From CBDCYH01 sp965224105 (lineage in GTDB: Bacteria; Bacteroidota; Rhodothermia; Rhodothermales; JABDKH01), in contig CBDCYH010000001.1 in the NCBI GenBank assembly GCA_965224105.1, positions 682,001 to 746,000 of the forward strand: a stretch of DNA of 64,000 bases, given 5' to 3'. A program made the translations under genes and the position numbers. How positions within the stretch are numbered: position 1 is the first letter of the stretch; the number at the start of each line of letters is the position of its first letter. The notes below the pieces were generated by a model that saw only the letters and a list, made by a program, of their open reading frames with translations, was not told the origin of the DNA and did no database searches. Of this stretch, positions 44,962 to 53,220 are shown in pieces.

Positions 44962-47331
44962 TTAGCTACCGATATCTCGTTTCTTAACAATGAACATCCC
45001 CTCAGCACCGCTGGTGACAACGATCACGCCACTCTTGAAGTACGGATAGTTGCTCCATGAGCCATCGAAGCCCGGGTTATTCTCTCCTGCTGGTACAGTA
45101 TCAAAGTACGCGACCTCGACAGGATTTTCCACATCTGAGATATCGAGAATCCGAAGGCCAGAAACGTAATTTGACTGGTACATCAGATTGCCCCGAATGT
45201 ACAAGTTGTGATCACTCGACTTCTGCTCGGAGAAGTGCTCCTTGAGAAGCTTCGGATCGTCGAGATCGCTTACATCCCAAATGAGAGTACGTGTACTTGA
45301 GACGTTTCCGGTTAACTCATCCAATTCGTCATTCATGAAGAAGTAACGATGATCCTCCGTTAGCCATCCCTGATGCGAGTATGCAACATTCGGATAATCA
45401 CCGGCAGACAATGCAATCGGATTTTCCTTATCGGTTACGTCGGCGATGCTAAGTGCTGTTTCATTTGCGCCAAAGCAAATTTCTTTGCCTGCATGCTCGG
45501 TATCTGGGCCCGAGTACGTCACACACTGTGCGTCGTGCGAATAACCTGTATTTCTTCTGCCCGTGGTAGGATCAGAAAAACAACCCGCGAATGACGGATT
45601 GGTCGGCTCTTGAATGTTGATCATGTGTAGTCCTCCCCCACATGTTTCGCCACCCATGCTTGCTCCAACCGCATAAGCATATCCGGTATTTTCGTTGATC
45701 ACAATGTTATGCGCACTTGCAATCCCATCGTAATGTGCCGTCTCTGTAAACTCGACTGGCTCCGCAATATCTCGAAGTTGGGTCAAGTCAAAAATCTGCA
45801 TCCCGTGAGGTCCTGCACCATCGGCAACGATGTACGCATGGTTCTTGTACACCTTAACATCGCGCCATGTACTAGGAACAGCACCCTCATGAATAGGCAG
45901 ATTCCCGAGGTAACGAGGAAGCATCGGGTTGCTGATGTCGACGAACGCTGTACCGTCGACACGGCCAACAAGCGCATATTCGATTCCGGATTGCTCATCA
46001 GTCCAACCCCAAAGATCGTTGACGTTGGCACCTCGTCCCCCACCAAGATCCGACACGGAGAGGAACGAGAGCATATCTACATCGCTACATTCAAAATCAC
46101 CTGCTTTACCATCGCTGCAGGTTACCTGCCCGTCAGTGATTGAAGCAAACCCAGCTGTTTCGGTAAAGACTTCCCCAGCCGACGCCCATTTGTATCCATC
46201 GTGTTCAAATACAGCCACGGAACCAGAGCCAAAGTCGGCACCCGGTACCGCCACAGCAGCGGTATTACCAGAAACGGTTAGTGCACCTGAGTAAAAATCT
46301 CTTGGTTGCAGGTCGTCTCCGGAGAGTTTGTACGAACCGGACCAGCCAGCATCAGACAGCTCATAGATATAGACAGTACCTGCAAAATTACCTACTCCAG
46401 GTGCTCCGACCCATACTTGTCCGTCCGCAACTGCCACGTCTGTACCGAATCGCGCCTGAGTAGGGCTGTCAAATGGTACCAGCGTCGAGTGATGATTCCA
46501 CGCGCCTGAGTCATCGAGCTTATATACCATAGCTACCCCGACAAAGGAGTTCGCTCTAGGGGCACTGATTACGGCCCACCCATTGGACACGTCAATGCTA
46601 CTGCCGAAGCGATTACCTTCCTCGAGTCCCTCTGGTTGAATTTTACTGTGCTCTTTCCACATACCGTCCATGTACTTAAACACATAAACGGAACCGGTAC
46701 TGTCACGCGTTGCGCTCGCGAAGAGCCAATCGCCGTCAACTCCAATCTCTGCACCAAATCGGAATGCTCCTGCATTCTCAGGAAGCAGCTTCTGTGATTG
46801 GGTCCACTGACTTCCATTCTTGGAGTAGACATACACCGCACCTGTGTCTTCGTTCTGAAGCGGAGCACCAGAAAATACCTGACGGCCATTTGTCGCGGTC
46901 ATCACGCCAAAGGCATCTCCTTCTTGCGCATCGGCTGGGACAAGTGCTGAGGTTTCCGTCCAGCCGTCACCATTTTTCTCATAGACGTATGTCACACCGC
47001 TGGCCAATCTGAAGGATGCTCCTACCGACATGATGTTGTCGCCTATCGAAAGCGAGACACCATAACCATCTGACGGCTCGCCCTGAGAACCGGTCATTTT
47101 ACCGGACTCGACCCATTCACCATCTTGTTTGGAAAAGCGATACAAAGCGCCCGGGGAGCTTGTATTCTGCGCCTCACCAACGAAGATGTCCGAGCCATCG
47201 ACCGCTACGGCTGAGCCGAAGCCCGCCACAACTTTGTCCGAATCGTCCACCCGCATCGTTTGGCCAGAGGCAAGCGCAACTGGCAAAACGAGAGCTATGC
47301 ACAGGAATATCTGTTGAATAAAGTGTTTCAT
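44962..47331 (-). CDS. Choice-of-anchor B family protein with FG-GAP propeller
   Basis: A 789-residue exported protein (signal to about residue 24). Residues about 30-390 hold seven FG-GAP-type blades with the pattern FGxxxxVxxxxxxVGAP, such as NRFGSSIDVSNGWAVISAP and ARFGTDVAVADGQVWVGAP. The second half resembles choice-of-anchor B proteins with LVIVD-like repeats (AFVDISNPMLPRYLGNLP, SIADVTDKENPIALSA, RILDISDVENPVEVAYF). This family is known from marine Bacteroidota and Rhodothermota and has no proven function. Four or more cysteines (VTCSDG, FECSD, ETCGGG, AGCFS) could form disulfides. No C-terminal sorting domain is evident. It is the first gene of the propeller operon. Confidence 0.83.
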   Translation of the reverse strand: MKHFIQQIFLCIALVLPVALASGQTMRVDDSDKVVAGFGSAVAVDGSDIFVGEAQNTSSPGALYRFSKQDGEWVESGKMTGSQGEPSDGYGVSLSIGDNIMSVGASFRLASGVTYVYEKNGDGWTETSALVPADAQEGDAFGVMTATNGRQVFSGAPLQNEDTGAVYVYSKNGSQWTQSQKLLPENAGAFRFGAEIGVDGDWLFASATRDSTGSVYVFKYMDGMWKEHSKIQPEGLEEGNRFGSSIDVSNGWAVISAPRANSFVGVAMVYKLDDSGAWNHHSTLVPFDSPTQARFGTDVAVADGQVWVGAPGVGNFAGTVYIYELSDAGWSGSYKLSGDDLQPRDFYSGALTVSGNTAAVAVPGADFGSGSVAVFEHDGYKWASAGEVFTETAGFASITDGQVTCSDGKAGDFECSDVDMLSFLSVSDLGGGRGANVNDLWGWTDEQSGIEYALVGRVDGTAFVDISNPMLPRYLGNLPIHEGAVPSTWRDVKVYKNHAYIVADGAGPHGMQIFDLTQLRDIAEPVEFTETAHYDGIASAHNIVINENTGYAYAVGASMGGETCGGGLHMINIQEPTNPSFAGCFSDPTTGRRNTGYSHDAQCVTYSGPDTEHAGKEICFGANETALSIADVTDKENPIALSAGDYPNVAYSHQGWLTEDHRYFFMNDELDELTGNVSSTRTLIWDVSDLDDPKLLKEHFSEQKSSDHNLYIRGNLMYQSNYVSGLRILDISDVENPVEVAYFDTVPAGENNPGFDGSWSNYPYFKSGVIVVTSGAEGMFIVKKRDIGS

Positions 47332-47405
47332 ACTCTGAAATTTCTTGTTTGGGATTGTTCACTAGCCCGGCCGCGGTTGCGGGCCCGCCGAAGCGGCGTC
47401 TAGGG

Positions 47406-47441
47406 CAAAAATTTATCTAAACCGTGTATAAGTCCGACAAA
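47406..47441 (-). promoter_or_regulatory. Weak candidate promoter of the propeller operon
   Basis: On the minus strand a TTTG (47441-47438) lies 22 bases before TAAATTTTTG (47415-47406), similar to the Bacteroidota -33/-7 layout but with an expanded -7. It is about 75 bases upstream of the choice-of-anchor B gene start. The rest of the 47332-47561 gap shows only GC-rich sequence near 47371-47400. Confidence 0.25.
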
Positions 47442-47561
47442 TCGCTTTGTTGCACGATTTTATGTGGAAGGTGCGAAATTATTAGCACCATTGCCTCCAA
47501 GGGCAGGAATGTCCATTTCCAGATAAAAAATTGACCCTGCGCCACACTTTCCTGCCTCGAA

Positions 47562-47888
47562 TTATCGAGACGAGCGCCGCACGCGAATTTCGTCAGCGTA
47601 TGACTCGTGCGAAGAGTACGTATCCATGTCGTCAAGCAAAGACGCTTCTTTGTCCGCGTTCGCCGAGGTCCCTTCAATCCTGTCCAGCTTTGCTCGTAGA
47701 GGTGCGACAGCATCCTCGACCGCCCTGGTTACCACATCCGCCAATTCCGTGCGGGTTAGACTGTTCGGGTTAGCGCGGGAAGCATTCTTGGTTTCCAGAT
47801 ATCTTCGGAACGTTGCGATTGCGAAAACAGCGATCACTGCACTGCTAACGATTCCGACCAGCGTGATAATTAGTATTTCTTCGGGCAT
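47562..47888 (-). CDS. Small single-pass membrane protein, unknown
   Basis: A 108-residue protein with one N-terminal membrane segment (about 5-26, ILIITLVGIVSSAVIAVFAIA) and a cytosolic helical part with RTELADVVTRAVEDAVAPLRAKLDRIE, probably a coiled coil. I do not recognise a family. The start is well fixed by a strong ribosome site GGAGGAA four bases upstream of the ATG. It lies 60 bases downstream of the acyl-CoA dehydrogenase gene on the same strand. Confidence 0.7.
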   Translation of the reverse strand: MPEEILIITLVGIVSSAVIAVFAIATFRRYLETKNASRANPNSLTRTELADVVTRAVEDAVAPLRAKLDRIEGTSANADKEASLLDDMDTYSSHESYADEIRVRRSSR

Positions 47889-47892
47889 GGGC

Positions 47893-47899
47893 TTCCTCC
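47893..47899 (-). promoter_or_regulatory. Strong ribosome binding site
   Basis: GGAGGAA on the minus strand (47899-47893), four bases before the ATG at 47888, is the best Shine-Dalgarno match seen in this window, where most starts have weak or no such sites. It supports the reality and start of the small membrane protein gene. Confidence 0.7.
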
Positions 47900-47948
47900 A
47901 AAAAGCCGAGTACGAGAATCCCGTATCAGGGTTGCAAAGATCGCGAGT

Positions 47949-49160
47949 CTAAACATCGTTACCGCGGGGAACGAAGGACTGAATACCGGTAATCTCCCTT
48001 CCGAGAATGAGACCGTGAATGTCAAATGTGCCCTCGTACGTGTTCACGCTCTCCAAATTCACCATGTGATGAATAACTCTGAATTCTCCTGTAATCCCAT
48101 TCCCACCCAACATGTCTCTAGCCGTCCGAGCGATCTCCAGTGCCGTTCCGCAGTTATTTCTTTTAGCCAAAGAGATCATCGCAGGATGCGCCTCACCAGC
48201 ATCCTTCAACACACCCAAACGATGAGACAACAACTGCATTTGGCTAATATCTGTCAGCATGTTCGCAAGCTTCGTCTGGATGAGCTGCATCGATGCCAAC
48301 GGGTAGCCAAACTGGGTTCGCTCGAGTACATATTGTCTCGCCCTTCGATAACAGTCTTCCGCTGCACCAAGCGCTCCCCACACGATTCCATACCGCGCAT
48401 TGTTCAAGCATGAAAATGGTCCCTTCAAACCGCGGATATCAGGAAAGACCAAATCATCTGCAACAAAACAGTCATCCAAAACAATCTCCCCGGTAATGGA
48501 AGCACGCAGTGACATTTTATTATGTGTCTTCGGTGCGGAGTAGCCTTCTGTCCCCTTTTCAACAAGGAAACCACGAATCACTCCTTCTTCTGCCTTTGAC
48601 TCTTTCGCCTTTGCCCACACGACCGCAACATCTGCAATTGGTGAGTTGGTTATCCACATCTTGGCGCCGTTAAGAACCCAACCACCGTCCACCTTTAGTG
48701 CGGTGGTTTTCATAGAACCTGGATCCGAACCATGGTCGGGCTCGGTAAGTCCGAAGCAACCGATCCACTCTCCGGCCGCAAGTTTGGGGAGGAATTTTTT
48801 CTTCTGATCCTCTGTGCCGAACGCCTCGATAGGATACATCACGAGAGAAGATTGAACCGAGCAGAATGAGCGGTACCCAGAATCTACTCGCTCCATTTCC
48901 CGGGCAATCAAACCGTAGGCAGTGTAGCTCACGCCTGCGCCACCGTAAGCGGGATCCGTAGTCGCTCCGAGAAGGCCAAGCTCACCCATTTCTCTCGGAA
49001 TCTCTGGATGGAATATCTCAGCCTGGTTGCCTTCCAATGCTCGCGGCTCTAGCATGGACTGCGCATATTCACGCGCCGACTCCATTATCAGGTGATCATC
49101 CTCACCCAGTAAGGATTCGAAATTGTAAACATCGAGATAATTAAATCTTGGCTTCGTCAT
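47949..49160 (-). CDS. Acyl-CoA dehydrogenase, glutaryl-CoA dehydrogenase type
   Basis: A 403-residue FAD enzyme closest in its motifs to glutaryl-CoA dehydrogenase: GYRSFCSVQSSLVMYPI, CFGLTEPDHGSDPGSM, MSLRASITGEI and NTYEGTFDIHGLILGR, with the catalytic Glu in YEGT. Glutaryl-CoA dehydrogenase oxidises and decarboxylates glutaryl-CoA to crotonyl-CoA in lysine and tryptophan breakdown, passing electrons to ETF. Related enzymes without decarboxylation exist, so the substrate is inferred. The gene lies 85 bases downstream of fixX on the same strand and would feed electrons into the ETF and quinone reductase encoded just upstream. Confidence 0.88.
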   Translation of the reverse strand: MTKPRFNYLDVYNFESLLGEDDHLIMESAREYAQSMLEPRALEGNQAEIFHPEIPREMGELGLLGATTDPAYGGAGVSYTAYGLIAREMERVDSGYRSFCSVQSSLVMYPIEAFGTEDQKKKFLPKLAAGEWIGCFGLTEPDHGSDPGSMKTTALKVDGGWVLNGAKMWITNSPIADVAVVWAKAKESKAEEGVIRGFLVEKGTEGYSAPKTHNKMSLRASITGEIVLDDCFVADDLVFPDIRGLKGPFSCLNNARYGIVWGALGAAEDCYRRARQYVLERTQFGYPLASMQLIQTKLANMLTDISQMQLLSHRLGVLKDAGEAHPAMISLAKRNNCGTALEIARTARDMLGGNGITGEFRVIHHMVNLESVNTYEGTFDIHGLILGREITGIQSFVPRGNDV

Positions 49161-49245
49161 ACTGTTATAGATATGGGATAAAATGTTTTTGTCGGCGGCG
49201 TCTATTTGAAACTGTAAAGGCTACAAAAATGGGCACTACCAACAG

Positions 49246-49557
49246 CTAACCCAGGTTCCAGTTCACCCCTCGCCCAGACTCGGGATCGGGGAAGTCCCAA
49301 TCAACTGCCTTCTGATCGCAGGCGTACATACACGTTCCACACTCTATGCAGTCCTCAAACTGAAAATGCACATCCCCAGCCTCATCCAGCGTATAGCAAT
49401 TGGCCGGGCATACATAGGTCGTGCATTTGTGTGGACAAGTGGAATTGCAAATGGAGGTGTCGACAACAATGTGGGGCTTCGCATTCGTCCTCGACTGATT
49501 GCGGTAGGCAACCAGTCCAAGCCTGTCGGCGATTGTCAGCGTTTTGGTGGCATCCAT
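49246..49557 (-). CDS. fixX: FixX-type ferredoxin-like protein
   Basis: A 103-residue small Fe-S protein that works with FixC. Seen: CNSTCPHKCTTYVCPANCY followed by FEDCIECGTCMYACDQKAVDW, with a [4Fe-4S] motif CxxCGxCxxxC, and a C-terminal GRGVNWNLG corresponding to the usual GxxGVxYRxG end. In mitochondrial ETF-quinone oxidoreductase this domain is fused to the flavin domain; here it is separate. The ATG directly follows the fixC stop codon, with no intervening base. Confidence 0.92.
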   Translation of the reverse strand: MDATKTLTIADRLGLVAYRNQSRTNAKPHIVVDTSICNSTCPHKCTTYVCPANCYTLDEAGDVHFQFEDCIECGTCMYACDQKAVDWDFPDPESGRGVNWNLG

Positions 49558-50883
49558 CTAAAGCGACCTCGCAGCTTTGAATCCGAGCTTCGCAAGCTCA
49601 AACATAGACATATGTTTTTTCGCTGTCCTCCTGAAAACCTTTGCCGATTTCTCAGTCGGAGTCCCATCAATCGTGAAAAACTGCCGGCCAAAATCGCACA
49701 ATAGATTGGGGACTTTTGAAAACATGGCTGGCTCATGCAAAAGGTGAACCGCGTCCTGGAAATTTTTCATATCCGACAGGACGAAACTTTCTTCCAACTG
49801 CGACCGGTAGGCTTTCAGCTGAGGAGCGCGATAGTCAGATTGACCCGCCAACGCGACAACCGTTTCGGCGGCCAGGATTCCGGATCTCATTGCAAAATCC
49901 ATCCCCTGAATCGCCTTACCGGAGTTCATCAGTAAACCAGCAGCCTCGCCAGCGATCAAAATATTGTCGGCAAAAATTTCTTTAGGCATTGCCCGGATGT
50001 CGCCAGTTGAAACCACATGTGCCGAATATTCCACTACCTCCCCGCCGCGGATCATATCACGGATCGCTGGATGTGATTTAAACTCATTCAGAACATCGTA
50101 GGGTTTGCGCTCCTTGTCACGCAATTCCACCATTCCAAGCACGAGTCCGATCGACAACGAATCCAGATTCGTATAGAGAAATCCACCACCTTCTATACCC
50201 TGACTCGCCCAGCCTACAAATTCGTTGGTAAAACCACTTCTGCCGTCGAGTTGAAACCGGTCCTCCAGTTTGCCCTGGTCAAGCTTCACTACCTCCTTCA
50301 CACCTACAGCGAGGTGATCGGCCGGAACGTAGTGATCCTGTAACCCCACTTTCCTCGTCAGCAAATTGTTTATTCCCTCGGCGATGATGATACATCGAGT
50401 AGCGAAGCGCTCCCCGCCGGTTACGATCGCGACGGTTCCATCATCCTGGTATTCGATATCATCGACCAGCACATCGGTCGCAATAAAGGATTCCTCGGGG
50501 TGTGAGGACTCCGAAATGGCCTGCTCAACTTTCTCTGCGAGCCATCTGTCGAACTTCGATCTAAGAACGGCAACTCCAGTGTAGGGATGCTCGCCAAAGT
50601 GGCTGGACTTGAAATCGATGCTGAAGCACGACCGGTCATCCATGAAGCTAAGTCGCCTATGCCCGATGAATCTTTCGTACTGTGCGTGTTCGTCTTCCCA
50701 ATAGTTCGGAACGAGCTTATGGAGGTCTGATCCCCAGAGAACACCACCTGAAACATTTTTTGCGCCACAGAACTCACCTCGTTCCACGAGAAGAAATTTG
50801 GAGTCGCTTTTTGCCAACACCATTGCGGCGCTCAGCCCGGCGATACCGCCTCCCACAACGATGCAGTCAAAAATATCGTCCAT
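49558..50883 (-). CDS. fixC: FixC / ETF-quinone oxidoreductase flavoprotein
   Basis: A 441-residue FAD protein. Seen: the dinucleotide motif CIVVGGGIAGLSAAMVLA at the N-terminus, ERGEFCGAKNVSGGVLW, a GVKEVVKLD segment, and a second FAD motif IAGEAAGLLMNSGKAIQGMDFAM. It takes electrons from reduced ETF and passes them to quinone at the inner membrane with FixX. In nitrogen-fixing bacteria FixABCX bifurcates electrons from NADH to ferredoxin and quinone; no nif gene is in this window, so the ordinary ETF route is at least as likely. It is five bases downstream of the ETF alpha gene. Confidence 0.92.
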   Translation of the reverse strand: MDDIFDCIVVGGGIAGLSAAMVLAKSDSKFLLVERGEFCGAKNVSGGVLWGSDLHKLVPNYWEDEHAQYERFIGHRRLSFMDDRSCFSIDFKSSHFGEHPYTGVAVLRSKFDRWLAEKVEQAISESSHPEESFIATDVLVDDIEYQDDGTVAIVTGGERFATRCIIIAEGINNLLTRKVGLQDHYVPADHLAVGVKEVVKLDQGKLEDRFQLDGRSGFTNEFVGWASQGIEGGGFLYTNLDSLSIGLVLGMVELRDKERKPYDVLNEFKSHPAIRDMIRGGEVVEYSAHVVSTGDIRAMPKEIFADNILIAGEAAGLLMNSGKAIQGMDFAMRSGILAAETVVALAGQSDYRAPQLKAYRSQLEESFVLSDMKNFQDAVHLLHEPAMFSKVPNLLCDFGRQFFTIDGTPTEKSAKVFRRTAKKHMSMFELAKLGFKAARSL

Positions 50884-50888
50884 CAGAC

Positions 50889-51851
50889 TCAGGATGGAAT
50901 GGCTGTTTTGAGATGAGCAATTAGTTCCGGTAAGACTTCGTACAAGTCTCCGACAATTCCGTATGTGGCGACCTGGAAAATCGGTGCGTCGGGATCTTTG
51001 TTAATGGCGACTATTGTCTTTGAGTTTGCCATCCCGGCAACGTGCTGTATGGCTCCGGAAAGCCCAATAGCGAAGTAGAGTTCCGGCGATACGACTTTAC
51101 CCGTTTGACCAATTTGCGCTGTAGCCGGAAACATTCCAGTTTCGACGACCGCCCGCGTTGCTCCCTTGCCAGCTCCAAGTAACGCGGCAAGATCATCGAC
51201 TAGCTTCTTTCCGGCATCGTCTCGAACACCCCGGCCGGCAGAAACTATGACGCGAGCATCCGACAGATCAATTTCGTCCAGTGCCGTCGCAATTTCCTTA
51301 ACGGTCTCAGTATCCCGCGGGGTTGTTGCGACTGCGAAAACCTTCGGCTCATTTGATTCCGCTCGAGTCTCCGCGTTATATGAACCGGACCTTACGGAGA
51401 CAATTACGCGATTCGATTCCGTCGAAACTCGGGCGAGTTTTTTTGCAGCCATTACGGGTCTTATTGCGGTCACACCATCTTCTTTGACATCAAACGAGGC
51501 AACGTCTGGAATTGCCGTGCCATCCACGCGGATTGCGAGAGCCCCAAGGATGTCCTTCACTTGTTCCGTGGAGGCAAACGCAATGATTGCTGGATCGCAT
51601 TGCTGCACAACCCCCTCAATCGCATCGAGAAAATTCGCATTCGAATGAATGCTGTACCCTGGATGCTCTACCAGGTAAACCGATCCGACTGGGTAGGCAT
51701 TGGCAGCGTCTCTAACCGAGGTCACATCATACCCGATGGACACAACATCAATAGACGTGATTGCCGGGATGTCGCAGCATCGTGTAAGCACCTCAAGCGA
51801 GGATCGCTTCACGCCCTGGGCTGATGTTGCCAAATACACAAGTGCCTTCAT
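50889..51851 (-). CDS. fixB: Electron transfer flavoprotein alpha subunit (FixB)
   Basis: A 320-residue subunit binding FAD. The C-terminal FAD domain is clear: VVSAGRGVRDDAGKKLVDDLAALLGA-like segment, QIGQTGKVVSPELYFAIGLSGAIQH, and NKDPDAPIFQVATYGIVGDL. With the beta subunit it carries electrons from dehydrogenases to FixC. The ATG overlaps the stop of the beta-subunit gene by four bases (ATGA at 51848-51851), so the two are translationally coupled and made in equal amounts. Confidence 0.93.
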   Translation of the reverse strand: MKALVYLATSAQGVKRSSLEVLTRCCDIPAITSIDVVSIGYDVTSVRDAANAYPVGSVYLVEHPGYSIHSNANFLDAIEGVVQQCDPAIIAFASTEQVKDILGALAIRVDGTAIPDVASFDVKEDGVTAIRPVMAAKKLARVSTESNRVIVSVRSGSYNAETRAESNEPKVFAVATTPRDTETVKEIATALDEIDLSDARVIVSAGRGVRDDAGKKLVDDLAALLGAGKGATRAVVETGMFPATAQIGQTGKVVSPELYFAIGLSGAIQHVAGMANSKTIVAINKDPDAPIFQVATYGIVGDLYEVLPELIAHLKTAIPS

Positions 51852-52573
51852 GCCAGCACCCTTGCATCGTTAATTAACCTCTCGACAAGTCCTGCGACCT
51901 TTTCTGTGGTTTCTCCTTCCAGGATGATGCCCGGTTCTCGCTCTGGTAGAGGTTCATAGCCTTCAAATATTAATTCCGGCTTGACCGGTTGCCATCCCTC
52001 TATCTGTTCGATGGTCTTTTTCTTGGCCGCCATAATTCCCTTCAAGGACGCGATCCGTGGGTCGTTCATGTCGTTGGAACACGTGACCAAGCACGGTGTG
52101 GAAAGCACGACCTCCTCCTGGCCAGCATCGGCCTGTCGTGTCACGATGAGATTGCCATCTGCGATCGCGAGCCCAACGGCATTTGAGGTGTATTTGATAC
52201 CGAGAAGTTCTGCCAGCATACTGCCGGTGAGGCCTGCATCGGAGTCCTGTGCTTGTTTGCCGCAGGCTATAACGTCAAATTGATTGTCCTGAAAGTACCT
52301 GGCAAGCACGGTTGCAAAGCCTTTCGAATCCATCCCATCGATATCCATGACGATATGCGTAGCGCTGTCCGCCCCCATTGCGAGCGCCTTCCTGATTGTC
52401 TCTGTGGCTTTTTCAGGTCCAATCTGAACAAGGTGAATGGTACCTCCGTGTTGCTCGCGCAGCACCAGAGCTTCCTCGACAGATGAGGCATCGTAAGCAT
52501 TGAGGACCGCACGGCCCGTATCAACAGCACTATTTAGATCCGGGACTTGCTTTATGCAGACGCAAATGTTCAT
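51848..52573 (-). CDS. fixA: Electron transfer flavoprotein beta subunit (FixA)
   Basis: A 241-residue subunit starting MNICVCIKQVPDLNS. Seen: EEALVLREQHGGTIHLVQIG, AMGADSATHIV, CGKQAQDSDAGLTGSMLAELLG, the recognition-loop region, and RIASLKGIMAAKKK. It is the first gene of the fixABCX-dehydrogenase cluster. Whether it binds AMP (ordinary ETF) or a second FAD (bifurcating ETF) cannot be decided by eye. A -7-like element lies 28 bases before the ATG. Confidence 0.93.
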   Translation of the reverse strand: MNICVCIKQVPDLNSAVDTGRAVLNAYDASSVEEALVLREQHGGTIHLVQIGPEKATETIRKALAMGADSATHIVMDIDGMDSKGFATVLARYFQDNQFDVIACGKQAQDSDAGLTGSMLAELLGIKYTSNAVGLAIADGNLIVTRQADAGQEEVVLSTPCLVTCSNDMNDPRIASLKGIMAAKKKTIEQIEGWQPVKPELIFEGYEPLPEREPGIILEGETTEKVAGLVERLINDARVLA

Positions 52574-52601
52574 GCAGGATGTTGATTGTGAGAGAGTGTT
52601 T

Positions 52602-52611
52602 CAAAGGTACG
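52602..52611 (-). promoter_or_regulatory. Candidate promoter of the fixABCX operon
   Basis: On the minus strand CGTACCTTTG covers 52611-52602 and contains TACCTTTG, an exact TAnnTTTG match, 28 bases before the fixA ATG. A TTTG lies only 14 bases upstream, shorter than the usual spacing, so the -33 element is unclear. Confidence 0.45.
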
Positions 52612-52713
52612 AACGCAAGCAACAAACGTAGTCACATGGTAGTATCCAGAAGACCAAATTCGACGCCGTTGCGATAACTTTCGCTTCTACTTCATAATCA
52701 TTCCTCCGTCTCG

Positions 52714-53220
52714 ATGAGAAACATTCGATGGCAGATAAGTCTGGCTACACTGGCAACAGTTCTGTGCACTGCCACCCCGCTGCTTGCACAGCAGGTTCCC
52801 CCCCGCTTCGGAATTGGGTTCTCCAGCATCATCAGCACGCAGGACGCGTTGGGTTTTGGAATGCGCGGGCGGGTGTCTGCTCCCGTCTCTACCGATCTGT
52901 CCCTGGCGCTGGATGTAGGGTTCGGAGGTTTTTTCCTGAGCGGACGAGACGACGCGACGTGGGTTTTTATGCCTCAGGTTTCCGGGATAGTCACGCTCGA
53001 TGGCATCTCGAAAGCGCCTTATCTTCTGGGGGGAATCGGTGGATACTTTCCGCTAAACGATACCAACAGAAGCAACGGCGGACCCATGCTTCATGGAGGG
53101 ATGGGCTGGGTAAGGAAACTGAATGAAACCTCGATTTACTATGAAATAGACCCTGGGATTGTTATCGAGAAAACAGAGGTCGAACTAGTCATCCCTGTTC
53201 GTATCGGAGTCATTTTCTAG
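52714..53220 (+). CDS. Small outer membrane beta-barrel protein
   Basis: A 168-residue protein with a signal peptide (cleavage near LLAQQ, residue 25) and alternating beta strands rich in Gly and aromatics (FGIGFSSIIST, GFGMRGRVSAP, LSLALDVGFGGFFL), ending in VIPVRIGVIF. It fits a small outer-membrane-barrel fold of about eight strands. No family is named with confidence. It is directly followed by hemW with no intervening base, so the two are co-transcribed. Confidence 0.7.
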   Translation: MRNIRWQISLATLATVLCTATPLLAQQVPPRFGIGFSSIISTQDALGFGMRGRVSAPVSTDLSLALDVGFGGFFLSGRDDATWVFMPQVSGIVTLDGISKAPYLLGGIGGYFPLNDTNRSNGGPMLHGGMGWVRKLNETSIYYEIDPGIVIEKTEVELVIPVRIGVIF

